NCBI RefSeq assembly: GCF_036203305.1
Contig: NZ_CP108131.1
Coordinates: 1,612,001-1,676,000, forward strand
Direction: 5' to 3'
Origin: Streptomyces sp. NBC_00190
Lineage (GTDB): Bacteria > Actinomycetota > Actinomycetes > Streptomycetales > Streptomycetaceae
DNA: 64,000 nucleotides
Shown here: positions 44,452 through 52,657 of the stretch, in pieces
Layout of the letters: every line of letters begins with the position of its first letter
Position numbering within the stretch: the first letter of the stretch is position 1
Program-made: the position numbers and the translations under genes
Notes under the pieces: generated by a model
What the model was told of the DNA's origin: nothing
The model's input: the letters and a program-made list of their open reading frames with translations, nothing else
The model's database searches: none

Positions 44452-45884
44452 CGGGTGGCGCCTTCCAGCTCTGCCGGATGCGGGGCCGGTTCGTCGGCGC
44501 GGCTCGCGCCGAGCCGCGCCGGGGCGGCGGGGCCGGATCCGGAGGCGGACGCGTGCGGACCGGCGGCGGGGGCCGGTGTCAGCCGGACCAGCCGGACCCG
44601 TTCCGCGCGGTTGCGGCCGACCTGACGGACGGACAGCCGCCAGCCGGGCAGCTCCGCCCGGTCCCCGGGGGCGGGGATCCGGCCGAGGAGGTCGGCGACG
44701 AGGCCGGCGACGGTCTCGTACGGGCCGTCGGGCACCTCCAGGCCTATCCGGCGCAGGGTCTGCACCCGGCAGCTGCCGTCGGCCTCCCAGGAGGGGCGGC
44801 CGTCCTCGGCGGGTACGGCGGCGAGTTCGGGGCCCTCGTCCTCGGCGAGGTCGTGCTCGTCGCGGACCTCTCCGACGAGTTCCTCCACGATGTCCTCCAG
44901 GGTGACCACACCGGCGGTGCCGCCGTACTCGTCGACGACCACGGCCATCGGCTGTTCGCTGCGCAACCGTTCCAGCAGCGGCTGCACCGGCAGGGAGCCA
45001 GGAACCAGCAGCGGGGCGACGCAGATCCGCGCCACGGTGGTGCGGCCGCGCTCGGACTCGGGGACGGCGAGGGCGTCCTTGAGGTGGACCACGCCGGTGA
45101 CCTCGTCGATGCGGTCCCGGTAGACCGGGAAGCGGGACAGGCCGGTGGCGCGGGTCAGGTTGAGCACGTCGGCCGCGGTGGCCGTGTTCATCAGGGCGCT
45201 GACCTTCACCCGGGGGGTCATGACGTGCTGGGCCGTGAGCTCGCCCAGCGAGAGGGTCCGTACGAAGAGGTCGGCGGTGTCCTGTTCGAGGGCGCCGGCC
45301 TGGGCCGAATGGCGGACCAGGGAGACCAGTTCGCCGGGCGTGCGGGCGGAGGCCATCTCGTCGGTCGGCTCCACGCCGAGCGCCCGTACGAGGCGGTTGG
45401 CGACGGCGTTGAGGCCGGCGATGACCGGCCGGAAGGCGCGGGAGAAGGCGTTCTGGGGGCCGGCGACGAAGCGGGCCACCTGGAGCGGCCGTGAGACCGC
45501 CCAGTTCTTCGGGACGAGCTCGCCGACGACCATCTGGACGGCGGAGGCGAGCAGCATGCCGATGACCACGGAGACGCCGGACGCGGCCCCTTCGGGGAGG
45601 CCGGTCGCGGCGAGCGGCCCGGCCAGCAGTGCGGCGAGGGCGGGCTCGGCGAGCATGCCGACCACGAGGGAGGTGATGGTGATGCCGAGCTGGGTGCCGG
45701 AGAGCTGGAAGGACAGCTCTCGCAGGGCCTCGACCACCGTGCGGGCACGGCGGTCACCGTCGGCTGCGGCGCGCTCGGCCTCGGGCTTCTCCACCGTGAC
45801 GAGCCCGAATTCGGCTGCCACGAAGAAGCCGTTGGCGAGGATCAGGACGAAAGCCGCGCCGAGCAGGAGTAGCGGGATGGTCAT
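44448..45884 (-). CDS. CNNM/TlyC-family membrane protein with CorC domain
   Basis: A 478-residue paralogue of the next gene. It has the DUF21 membrane domain (ILANGFFVAAEFGLVTVEKPEAERAA..., VQMVVGELVPKNWAVS), two CBS motifs (VTGVVHLKDALAV, AVVVDEYGGTAGVVTLEDIVEELVGEVRDEHD) and the CorC_HlyC domain at the C-terminus (VQTLRRIGLEVPDGPYETVAGLVADLLGRIP). The last 35 residues are a low-complexity tail. The two genes overlap by 4 bp and probably form a heteromer or act in sequence in divalent cation transport. Confidence 0.9.
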   Translation of the reverse strand: MTIPLLLLGAAFVLILANGFFVAAEFGLVTVEKPEAERAAADGDRRARTVVEALRELSFQLSGTQLGITITSLVVGMLAEPALAALLAGPLAATGLPEGAASGVSVVIGMLLASAVQMVVGELVPKNWAVSRPLQVARFVAGPQNAFSRAFRPVIAGLNAVANRLVRALGVEPTDEMASARTPGELVSLVRHSAQAGALEQDTADLFVRTLSLGELTAQHVMTPRVKVSALMNTATAADVLNLTRATGLSRFPVYRDRIDEVTGVVHLKDALAVPESERGRTTVARICVAPLLVPGSLPVQPLLERLRSEQPMAVVVDEYGGTAGVVTLEDIVEELVGEVRDEHDLAEDEGPELAAVPAEDGRPSWEADGSCRVQTLRRIGLEVPDGPYETVAGLVADLLGRIPAPGDRAELPGWRLSVRQVGRNRAERVRLVRLTPAPAAGPHASASGSGPAAPARLGASRADEPAPHPAELEGATR

Positions 45885-46087
45885 GCCGCCGCCTCCGCGG
45901 GGAGGGCGGCGCGGGTATTACCGGACGATCCGTCCATTGCTGGAGGGAGTCACTCCTCAAGTCGCAGGTGACCCGCAGGACCCAGGGGGCCCCGGGGCAT
46001 GTGGGAGGGCGCATGGCTGCGCCCCGTCACCAGGGTAGTCATTGAGATCGTGGCCGCAACGGTACGCAGCCACGAGACTCGGCGGAC

Positions 46088-46552
46088 TCAGTGGTCGTTC
46101 GATCCGGTTCCCCGGGTTTCGGCGAGGGCGCGCAGGGCGCGGGCGTCGCCGATCGCCTGGGCCTTGGCGACCCCCGGCTGGATGCCGAGGGCGGGCAGGC
46201 TGGTGCCGTCGCTGAGGTCGAGGAACACCCACGGGTCGCCGGGGCGGAGGTTGACGCGCAGGATCTGCGCCCATTCCAGCCGGCGGGTGGTGGTCAGGTT
46301 GACGACGGTGACCCCGGCCTCGTCCGCGACCACCTTGGGGCGGCTGAGCAGGACGGGGACGGAGCTCAGCAGGACGGCGGTGAAGACGAAGCTGATCCGC
46401 TCCCCCGCGCTGAGGTTCTCCAGCAGGAAGGCGACCGCCGTGATGGTGAGGAACATGGCGAACCCGGCGCTCAGCAGGACGGCCCGGGTGCGGGTCGGCC
46501 GGAAGGTGACCGGCAGGGCGGGCGGTGCGGGCTGGGCGGCGGGCTCGGTCAT
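46088..46552 (-). CDS. PH-like membrane protein
   Basis: A 154-residue protein with two membrane helices (RAVLLSAGFAMFLTITAVAFLL and ISFVFTAVLLSSVPVLL). A beta-rich domain follows, with the bacterial PH pattern VVADEAGVTVVNLTTTRRLEWAQILRVNLRPGDPWVFLDLSDGTSLPALGI. Proteins like this commonly sit after hisG in Streptomyces; the function is unknown. I start it at ATG 46552. The hisG stop is 37 bp upstream, so it is the last gene of the rib-his operon. Confidence 0.8.
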   Translation of the reverse strand: MTEPAAQPAPPALPVTFRPTRTRAVLLSAGFAMFLTITAVAFLLENLSAGERISFVFTAVLLSSVPVLLSRPKVVADEAGVTVVNLTTTRRLEWAQILRVNLRPGDPWVFLDLSDGTSLPALGIQPGVAKAQAIGDARALRALAETRGTGSNDH

Positions 46553-46589
46553 GCGTGTCGGTGCCTTCTGGGGGTCGCGTGGGGGTCGG

Positions 46590-47438
46590 TCAGAGCCGGC
46601 AGGCGTGGATCGACGTGGTGAGGATCGCGCGCGCGCCGAGCTCGTACAGGTCGTCCATGATCCGCTGGGCCTCCTTGGCCGGGACCATGGCACGGACCGC
46701 GACCCAGCCCTCGTTGTGCAGCGGGGAGACGGTCGGCGACTCCAGGCCCGGGGTGAGGGCGACTGCGCGCTCCAGGTGCTCGGCGCGGCAGTCGTAGTCC
46801 ATCATCACGTAGCTGCGGGCCACCAGGACGCCCTGGAGGCGGCGCAGGAACTGCTGGGCCTGCGGGTCGTCGGCGTCGGTGCCGTTGCCGCGGATGACGA
46901 CGGCCTCGGAGGTGAGGATCGGCTCGCCGATGACCTCCAGGCCCGCGTTGCGCAGGCTGGTGCCGGTCTCGACGACGTCCGCGATGATCTGGGCGACGCC
47001 GAGCTGGATGGCGGTCTCGACCGCGCCGTCGAGGTGGACGACGGAGGCGTCGATGCCCTTCTCGGCGAGGTGCTTGGCGACGATTCCCTCGTACGAGGTC
47101 GCGATGGTCATCCCGTGGAAGTCCTCGGGGCCCTTCGCGGTGCCGGGGAGGGTGGCGTAGCGGAAGGTGGACCGGCCGAAGTTCAGCGGCAGGATCTCCT
47201 CGGCGCTGGCGCCGGAGTCGAGCAGCAGGTCGCGGCCGGTGATGCCGATGTCGAGCTTGCCCGAGGAGACGTAGATCGCGATGTCCTTGGGGCGGAGGTA
47301 GAAGAACTCGACCCCGTTCTCGGGGTCGACGACCACGAGCTCCTTGGACTCCTTGCGCATCCGGTAGCCGGCCTCATGGAGCATCGCCGACGCCGGTCCG
47401 GAGAGTGAACCCTTGTTGGGGACGGCGATGCGCAGCAT
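46590..47438 (-). CDS. hisG: ATP phosphoribosyltransferase, long form
   Basis: A 282-residue HisG of the long type, with an added C-terminal ACT-like regulatory domain (about 210-282). Family features are MLRIAVPNKGSLSGPASAML, GRDLLLDSGA, and AQIIADVVETGTSLRNAGLEVI with the PRPP-binding ETGTSL. It catalyses the first and feedback-inhibited step of histidine synthesis, joining ATP and PRPP. AAAGGAAG precedes the ATG. It follows hisE by 57 bp. Confidence 0.96.
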   Translation of the reverse strand: MLRIAVPNKGSLSGPASAMLHEAGYRMRKESKELVVVDPENGVEFFYLRPKDIAIYVSSGKLDIGITGRDLLLDSGASAEEILPLNFGRSTFRYATLPGTAKGPEDFHGMTIATSYEGIVAKHLAEKGIDASVVHLDGAVETAIQLGVAQIIADVVETGTSLRNAGLEVIGEPILTSEAVVIRGNGTDADDPQAQQFLRRLQGVLVARSYVMMDYDCRAEHLERAVALTPGLESPTVSPLHNEGWVAVRAMVPAKEAQRIMDDLYELGARAILTTSIHACRL

Positions 47439-47495
47439 GGGGCTTCCTTTGATGCGTGGATGTGCGTGGATACGGGCGGGTTCGCGTACCGGGGA

Positions 47496-47774
47496 TCAGA
47501 GGTGGGAGTAGACGTCGTCGAGGGAGATCCCGCGCGCCACCATCATCACCTGGACGTGGTAGAGCAGCTGGGAGATCTCCTCGGCGGCGGCTTCCTTGCC
47601 CTCGTACTCGGCGGCCATCCAGACTTCGGCGGCCTCCTCGACGACCTTCTTGCCGATGGCATGGACACCCTTGCCGACCAGCTCGGCGGTACGGGAGGTG
47701 CTCGGGTCGCCGTTGGCCTTGGCCTGGAGCTCGGTGAAGAGCTCTTCGAAGGTCTTGAGGGATTCGTTCGCCAT
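47496..47774 (-). CDS. hisE: Phosphoribosyl-ATP pyrophosphatase
   Basis: A 92-residue MazG-like all-alpha enzyme that hydrolyses PR-ATP to PR-AMP, the second step of histidine synthesis. The metal motif is [38 protein letters not shown], containing the EExxE and EExxD sets. It sits between ribH and hisG, so two histidine steps travel with riboflavin genes. Confidence 0.96.
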   Translation of the reverse strand: MANESLKTFEELFTELQAKANGDPSTSRTAELVGKGVHAIGKKVVEEAAEVWMAAEYEGKEAAAEEISQLLYHVQVMMVARGISLDDVYSHL

Positions 47775-47809
47775 GATGGTCCTCAGAATACGGGGTTCCC
47801 CTACGCCAC

Positions 47810-48295
47810 TCAGCGCCAGGGTTCGCTGACGGTCCGCAGGGTCATGGCGGTGGAGACGGCGGCGGTGACCGCTTCGTGCCCCTTGTCCTCATTCGACCCT
47901 TCGAGCCCGGCGCGGTCCAGCGCCTGCTCGTCGTCGTCGCAGGTCAGTACACCGAAGCCGACGGGGACTCCGGTGTCGATCGACACCTGTACCAGGCCTT
48001 GGGTGACGCCCTGGCAGACGTAGTCGAAGTGCGGGGTGCCGCCGCGGATGACCACACCGAGGGCGACGATGGCATCGTAACCGCGACCGGCGAGTACCTT
48101 CGCCACGACGGGGAGCTCGAAGCTGCCGGGGACGCGCAGCAGCGTGGGCTCGTCGATGCCCAGCTCGTGCAGGGCCCGCAGGGCGCCGTCGACCAGTCCG
48201 TCCATGACCTTCTCGTGCCACTGGGCCGCGATCACGGCGACTCGGAGGTCTCCGCAGTTCTTCACGCTCAGTTCGGGTGCGCCCTTGCCGCTCAC
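47810..48295 (-). CDS. ribH: 6,7-dimethyl-8-ribityllumazine synthase
   Basis: A 161-residue lumazine synthase. Signatures are [66 protein letters not shown] and [16 protein letters not shown]. It condenses the RibD product with the RibB product to lumazine in a 60-mer or pentamer. GTG 48295 is preceded by GAGGAG at 8 bases. It starts 61 bp after ribBA. Confidence 0.97.
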   Translation of the reverse strand: MSGKGAPELSVKNCGDLRVAVIAAQWHEKVMDGLVDGALRALHELGIDEPTLLRVPGSFELPVVAKVLAGRGYDAIVALGVVIRGGTPHFDYVCQGVTQGLVQVSIDTGVPVGFGVLTCDDDEQALDRAGLEGSNEDKGHEAVTAAVSTAMTLRTVSEPWR

Positions 48296-48356
48296 AGCTC
48301 TGCTCCTCGGTGGTTCGTGTGCCGGTGTTCCCGTGTGCCGGGATTCGGGTGTGTGG

Positions 48357-49655
48357 TTACTGGTTGCCGCAGGCGGAGGTGGTCACGGCCCCCTCCAGCC
48401 AGGGGAGGTCGTGGCCCATCCGGTCCCGCTTGGTGCGCAGGTACCGCAGATTGTGCTCGCCCGCCTCCACCGGCATCGACTCCCGGCCGGTGACCGTGAT
48501 GCCGTGCCGTACGAGGGCGGCGGACTTGTCGGGGTTGTTGGTCAGCAGCCGGACGCTGCGCACGCCGAGGTCGGCGAGGATCTGGGCGCCGGCTCCGTAG
48601 TCGCGGGCGTCGGCGGGCAGGCCGAGCTCCAGGTTGGCGTCGAGGGTGTCGCGGCCGCGCTCCTGGAGCTCGTACGCGCGCAGCTTGGACAGCAGTCCGA
48701 TGCCGCGGCCCTCGTGGCCGCGCAGGTAGACGACGACTCCGCGGCCCTCGGCCTTGATCCGCTCCATGGAGGCGTGCAGCTGGGGGCCGCAGTCGCAGCG
48801 CTGGGAGGCGAAGATGTCGCCCGTCAGGCACTCGGAGTGCATCCGGACCAGGACGTCCTCGGCCCCGTCGCCCGTGCCGATCTCGCCGTGGACGAGGGCG
48901 ACGTGCTCGACCCCGTCGACGGTGGAGCGGTAGCCGTACGCGGTGAAGTCGCCGAAGGCGGTCGGCAGGCTGACCTCGGCCTCGCGGCGCACGGTCGGCT
49001 CGGCGGAGCGGCGGTAGGCGATCAGGTCCTCGATGGAGATGATCGTCAGACCGTGCTTGCGGGCGAAGGGGATCAGCTCCGGCAGGCGCAGCATGACGCC
49101 GTCCTCGCCGGCGATCTCGACGATGGCGCCGACCGGGCGAAGGCCCGCGAGGCGGGCGAGGTCGACGGCGGCCTCGGTGTGGCCGTTGCGGACCAGCACG
49201 CCGCCGGGCTTGGCGCGCAGCGGGAAGACGTGGCCGGGGCGGACGAAGTCGGCGGGCTGGGAGACGCCGCCCGCGAGCAGCCGCAGGGTGGTGGCGCGGT
49301 CGGCGGCCGAGATGCCGGTGGTGACGCCGTGGGCGGCGGTGGCGTCGACGGAGACGGTGAAGGCCGTCTGCATGGACTCGGTGTTGTTCTGGACCATCTG
49401 GGGGAGTTCGAGCCGGTCCAGCTCGGGGCCCTCCATGGGGGCGCAGATCAGGCCGCGGCACTCGCTCATCATGAAGGCGATGATCTCGGGGGTGGCCTTC
49501 TCGGCGGCGATGACGAGGTCTCCCTCGTTCTCGCGGTCCTCGTCGTCGACGACGACGATCGGGCGGCCCGCCGCGATGTCGCGGATGGCCTGCTCGACGG
49601 GGTCGAGGCGGAAGGTCTCTTCGGGGATGTCGGGCACGGGCTTGAGGGTGGTCAT
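48357..49655 (-). CDS. ribBA: Bifunctional DHBP synthase / GTP cyclohydrolase II
   Basis: A 432-residue fusion. The N-terminal DHBP synthase domain (about 1-210) has [20 protein letters not shown] and [33 protein letters not shown]. The C-terminal GTP cyclohydrolase II domain has the zinc site [20 protein letters not shown] and the catalytic loop [18 protein letters not shown]. It supplies both precursors of riboflavin, the C4 unit from ribulose 5-phosphate and the pyrimidine from GTP. The ATG overlaps the ribM stop by 4 bp. Confidence 0.96.
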   Translation of the reverse strand: MTTLKPVPDIPEETFRLDPVEQAIRDIAAGRPIVVVDDEDRENEGDLVIAAEKATPEIIAFMMSECRGLICAPMEGPELDRLELPQMVQNNTESMQTAFTVSVDATAAHGVTTGISAADRATTLRLLAGGVSQPADFVRPGHVFPLRAKPGGVLVRNGHTEAAVDLARLAGLRPVGAIVEIAGEDGVMLRLPELIPFARKHGLTIISIEDLIAYRRSAEPTVRREAEVSLPTAFGDFTAYGYRSTVDGVEHVALVHGEIGTGDGAEDVLVRMHSECLTGDIFASQRCDCGPQLHASMERIKAEGRGVVVYLRGHEGRGIGLLSKLRAYELQERGRDTLDANLELGLPADARDYGAGAQILADLGVRSVRLLTNNPDKSAALVRHGITVTGRESMPVEAGEHNLRYLRTKRDRMGHDLPWLEGAVTTSACGNQ

Positions 49656-50305
49656 GCCGTTGCTCCTTCCATGGCCGGGGCGGTGGTGGTGCGCGAGCGC
49701 TGGTACCAGTCGTAGGCGCCCCACAGCACGAGGGCGAAGTACACGACGTAGACGAGGCCGGAGAAGGCCAGGCCGTTGTTGAAGGCGAGGGGGACGCCGA
49801 CCAGGTCGACGAGGAGCCAGGCGAACCAGAACTCGACGAGGCCGCGGGCCTGGGCGACCATCGCGACGATGGTGCCGACGAAGATGTACGCGTCCGCCCA
49901 CGGGCTCCAGGACAGGTGCGGGAAGAGCGTGAAGAGGCCGCCGACGGCGAGGGTGCCCAGCGCCGCTCCGGCGAGGAGCAGGCCGCGCTCCTTCCAGGTG
50001 GCGGTGCGCACGGCGATGGAGCCGTCCTGCGCCTGCTGCTTGCCGCGCTGCCAGGCGCGCCATCCCCACACCGCCACGCCGATGACGAGCAGTTGCTTGC
50101 CGACGCCGCCGGAGAGGTGGGCGGAGGCGTAGGCGGCGATGAGGATCAGGCCGGACAGGAGCTGGGCGGGCCAGGTCCATAGGGAGCGGCGCCAGCCGAG
50201 GGCGAGGGCGGCCAGGCCCATCAGGTTGCCGATCATGTCGGACCAGATGACCTTCTGGCCGAAGACGGTGAACGCCTCCGTGTTGAGCCAGGTCAGGGCG
50301 CTCAC
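49652..50305 (-). CDS. ribM: PnuC-type vitamin transporter, probably RibM riboflavin importer
   Basis: A 217-residue membrane protein of the PnuC family with about seven helices. It starts [48 protein letters not shown] and contains [46 protein letters not shown]. PnuC homologues import nicotinamide riboside, but this gene lies inside an FMN-riboswitch riboflavin operon and overlaps both neighbours by 4 bp, exactly as RibM of S. davaonensis, a riboflavin transporter. The substrate is therefore inferred from context. Confidence 0.9.
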   Translation of the reverse strand: MSALTWLNTEAFTVFGQKVIWSDMIGNLMGLAALALGWRRSLWTWPAQLLSGLILIAAYASAHLSGGVGKQLLVIGVAVWGWRAWQRGKQQAQDGSIAVRTATWKERGLLLAGAALGTLAVGGLFTLFPHLSWSPWADAYIFVGTIVAMVAQARGLVEFWFAWLLVDLVGVPLAFNNGLAFSGLVYVVYFALVLWGAYDWYQRSRTTTAPAMEGATA

Positions 50306-50925
50306 CGGTCGTCCCCCGTCGCGTGCAGCGGGTTCACGCCGGCGGCCAGCAGGCGTTCGACGTACTTGGCGAGGACGTCGACTTCCAGGTTGACCGGGTC
50401 GCCGCTCTGCTTGATGCCGAGCGTGGTCAGCGCGAGGGTCGTGGGGATGAGGCTGATGGTGAACCAGTCGGCTGCGGCCTCGACCACGGTGAGGCTGACG
50501 CCGTCGACCGTGATGGAGCCCTTCTCGACGACGTACCGCGAAAGGTTCTCCGGAAGGGCGATCTTGACGATCTCCCAGTGCTCCGAGGGTGTCCGGGAGA
50601 GGATGGTGCCGGTGCCGTCCACGTGCCCCTGGACCAGGTGGCCGCCGAGCCGCCCGCCGAGCGCCATCGGGCGCTCCAGGTTGACGCGGGAGCCCTCGGT
50701 CAGGGCGCCGAGGCTGGAGCGGTTCAGGGTCTCCTGCATCACGTCGGCGGTGAACTCGCCGTCGGCGGTCTCCACGACGGTCAGGCAGACGCCGTTGACG
50801 GCGATGGAGTCGCCGTGCTTGGCGTCCTCGGTGACGAGGGGGCCGCGCAGGCGGAAGCGGGAGGCCTCCGCGAGCTGCTCGACGGCGGCGACCTCGCCCA
50901 GTTCTTCGACGATTCCGGTGAACAC
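50302..50925 (-). CDS. ribE: Riboflavin synthase alpha chain
   Basis: A 207-residue protein with the two homologous lumazine-binding barrels: [15 protein letters not shown]...[14 protein letters not shown] and [11 protein letters not shown]...[15 protein letters not shown]. It dismutates two lumazine molecules to riboflavin and the pyrimidine precursor. It starts at GTG 50925, with AAGGAG nine bases upstream, and is separated from ribD by a single base. Confidence 0.96.
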   Translation of the reverse strand: MFTGIVEELGEVAAVEQLAEASRFRLRGPLVTEDAKHGDSIAVNGVCLTVVETADGEFTADVMQETLNRSSLGALTEGSRVNLERPMALGGRLGGHLVQGHVDGTGTILSRTPSEHWEIVKIALPENLSRYVVEKGSITVDGVSLTVVEAAADWFTISLIPTTLALTTLGIKQSGDPVNLEVDVLAKYVERLLAAGVNPLHATGDDR

Positions 50926-50926
50926 T

Positions 50927-52045
50927 TCAGTGCTCCTTGGTGGCGGGGGCGGTGACGGGGACTGCGGTGATGCGGAGATCGGGGCCGATGCGGACGGCCT
51001 CGGTGATGTCGAGGCGCAACGCACCGGAGATGTTCTTGATTCCGGCGTCGGCGAGGGCCGCGGGGCCCGCGCCGAGCAGGGCCGGGGCGAGGTAGCCGAT
51101 GACGCGGTCGACGGCTCCGCCTTCGAGGAAGGCTCCGGCCAGGACGGGCCCGCCTTCCAGCAGGACGGAACGCACGCCGCGCAGGTTCAGGTGGGCGAGG
51201 AGGTCGTGCACGCCGATGCGGCCGTCGTGCAGGGGCAGCCGGAGCAGCTCGACGCCGGGCAGGTGCCGGGTGTCGGCGTCCTCGCCGACGACGAGCAGGG
51301 TGGGCGCGGCGCCGTCGAGGATGCGGGCGGTCGGCAGGACCGTGGCGCGGGTGTCGAGGGCGATCCGCAGCGGTTGCGTGGCGCCGTCGACGCCGCGTAC
51401 GGCGAGGTGCGGGTCGTCGGCGCGCAGGGTGCCGCCGCCCACCAGGACGGCGTCGCTCTCGGCGCGCAGCCGGTGGACGTCGCCGCGGGACTCGGCGGAG
51501 GTGATCCAGCGGCTGCTGCCGTCCGCGGCGGCGCTGCGGCCGTCGAGGGTGGCGGCGTACTTCCAGGTGACGTGCGGCCGCCCCAGGCGTACGGAGGTCA
51601 GCCAGGCCGCGTTGCCCGCCTCGGCCTCCTCCCGCAGCAGCCCGGCCGTGGTGTCGACCCCGGCGGCGCGCAGGGTGGCGGCGCCGCCGCTGGCCTGCGG
51701 GTTCGGGTCGGGGACGGCGTAGACCACACGGGTGATCCCGGCCTCGACGAGGGCGCGGGCGCAGGGGCCGGTACGGCCGGTGTGGTTGCAGGGCTCCAGG
51801 GTGACGTACGCGGTGCCGCCCCGGGCGGCCCCGCCCGCCGCGCGCAGCGCGTGGACCTCGGCGTGCGGGCCGCCGGCCCGCTCGTGCCAGCCTTCGCCGA
51901 CGACGGTGCCCGCGGCGTCGGTGACGACGCAGCCGACGACCGGGTTGGGGCTGGTGGAGCCGAGTCCGCGGGCGGCGAGTTCGACGGCTCGGCGCATGGC
52001 ACGGGTGTCCGCGTCGGGTGCCGCGTGCGCTGCGTGTGTCGCCAC
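50927..52045 (-). CDS. ribD: Bifunctional riboflavin biosynthesis protein RibD
   Basis: A 372-residue fusion of a zinc deaminase (about 12-145; GGPHAEVHAL and TLEPCNHTGRTGPC) and an NADPH reductase (about 150-370; VTWKYAATLDGRSAAADGSSRWITS). It converts diaminohydroxyphosphoribosylaminopyrimidine to the ribitylaminouracil phosphate. I chose GTG 52045 because AGGAGG is 5 bases upstream; an ATG 8 codons earlier is open. The gene follows the FMN riboswitch and begins the rib operon. Confidence 0.96.
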   Translation of the reverse strand: MATHAAHAAPDADTRAMRRAVELAARGLGSTSPNPVVGCVVTDAAGTVVGEGWHERAGGPHAEVHALRAAGGAARGGTAYVTLEPCNHTGRTGPCARALVEAGITRVVYAVPDPNPQASGGAATLRAAGVDTTAGLLREEAEAGNAAWLTSVRLGRPHVTWKYAATLDGRSAAADGSSRWITSAESRGDVHRLRAESDAVLVGGGTLRADDPHLAVRGVDGATQPLRIALDTRATVLPTARILDGAAPTLLVVGEDADTRHLPGVELLRLPLHDGRIGVHDLLAHLNLRGVRSVLLEGGPVLAGAFLEGGAVDRVIGYLAPALLGAGPAALADAGIKNISGALRLDITEAVRIGPDLRITAVPVTAPATKEH

Positions 52046-52214
52046 CGGGTCCTCCTGCCTCATCGGGCACGGACTCCGGGGCCTGTCGGGATACGACAGA
52101 TGAAGCGGTACAGCGCACACGGGGACGCCGAGGCCGGAAAACGGTTCGATCAGGCATATCCGCAGGGATATGCCGACGAACCGCCGACGGCGGCGTACCG
52201 GTCACTGGCCCGCC

Positions 52215-52341
52215 GCGCACTGCCTCCCATCCGGACTTTAACCGTCGGTCCAGGAATCTCACCTGGTCAACCGGCCGCTGGCTGCGGACGGGTCGCGGAC
52301 TATAACCGCCGGTTCGGAATTACACCGACCCCGGAGTGCGC
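52215..52341 (-). promoter_or_regulatory. FMN riboswitch (RFN element)
   Basis: Read on the minus strand, the element runs from GCGCACT (P1, 52341-52335) to AGTGCGC (52221-52215). It contains the conserved blocks GGTGTAATTCCGAACCGGCG, GGTGAGATTCCTGGACCGAC and GGTTAAAGTCCGGATGGGAG, which are near-perfect RFN consensus. It lies about 170 bp upstream of ribD, with no gene between, and should turn down the operon when FMN is high. No strong intrinsic terminator was identified, so control may be at the level of translation. Confidence 0.95.
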
Positions 52342-52493
52342 TGCTTACTGGTACTGAAGCCAGTCTGCCACGGGTGATCGGCGGCCATGCGGGTGAAGCG
52401 CTGTGGCCTGGGTCACAAGAAAGCCATTCTTGAGCGAACGTATTGCGCCACCGACACCCCACCCGTATGCCGCCCTCGCTTCCGGACGCGCTT

Positions 52494-52527
52494 TGGTCCA
52501 GACCTATTGACGGGTTGGTCTAGTCCT
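52494..52527 (+). promoter_or_regulatory. Paired DasR-type direct repeats of the chitinase promoter
   Basis: TGGTCCAGACCT at 52494-52505 and TGGTCTAGTCCT at 52516-52527, 22 bp apart. These match the 12-bp direct repeats known from Streptomyces chitinase promoters, which are DasR-responsive elements. A possible -35 TTGACG (52508-52513) lies between them, with -10-like TAACGT at 52530-52535, so binding would block RNA polymerase. Confidence 0.8.
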
Positions 52528-52657
52528 CTTAACGTTCCCCTCATCTTCCCCGGGAACAGCCCGTCAGATGTGCGCACGTCACGGGCCAACCAGAGCTGTC
52601 CTTCTGCCTGTTGCTGCCCTGTCGTGTCCTGCCATCCTCCCCTCCCCAGGAGGCACC

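Noticed and set aside
49652..50305. Nicotinamide riboside transporter PnuC
   Set aside because: The family fits, but placement inside an FMN-riboswitch rib operon with overlaps on both sides favours RibM.
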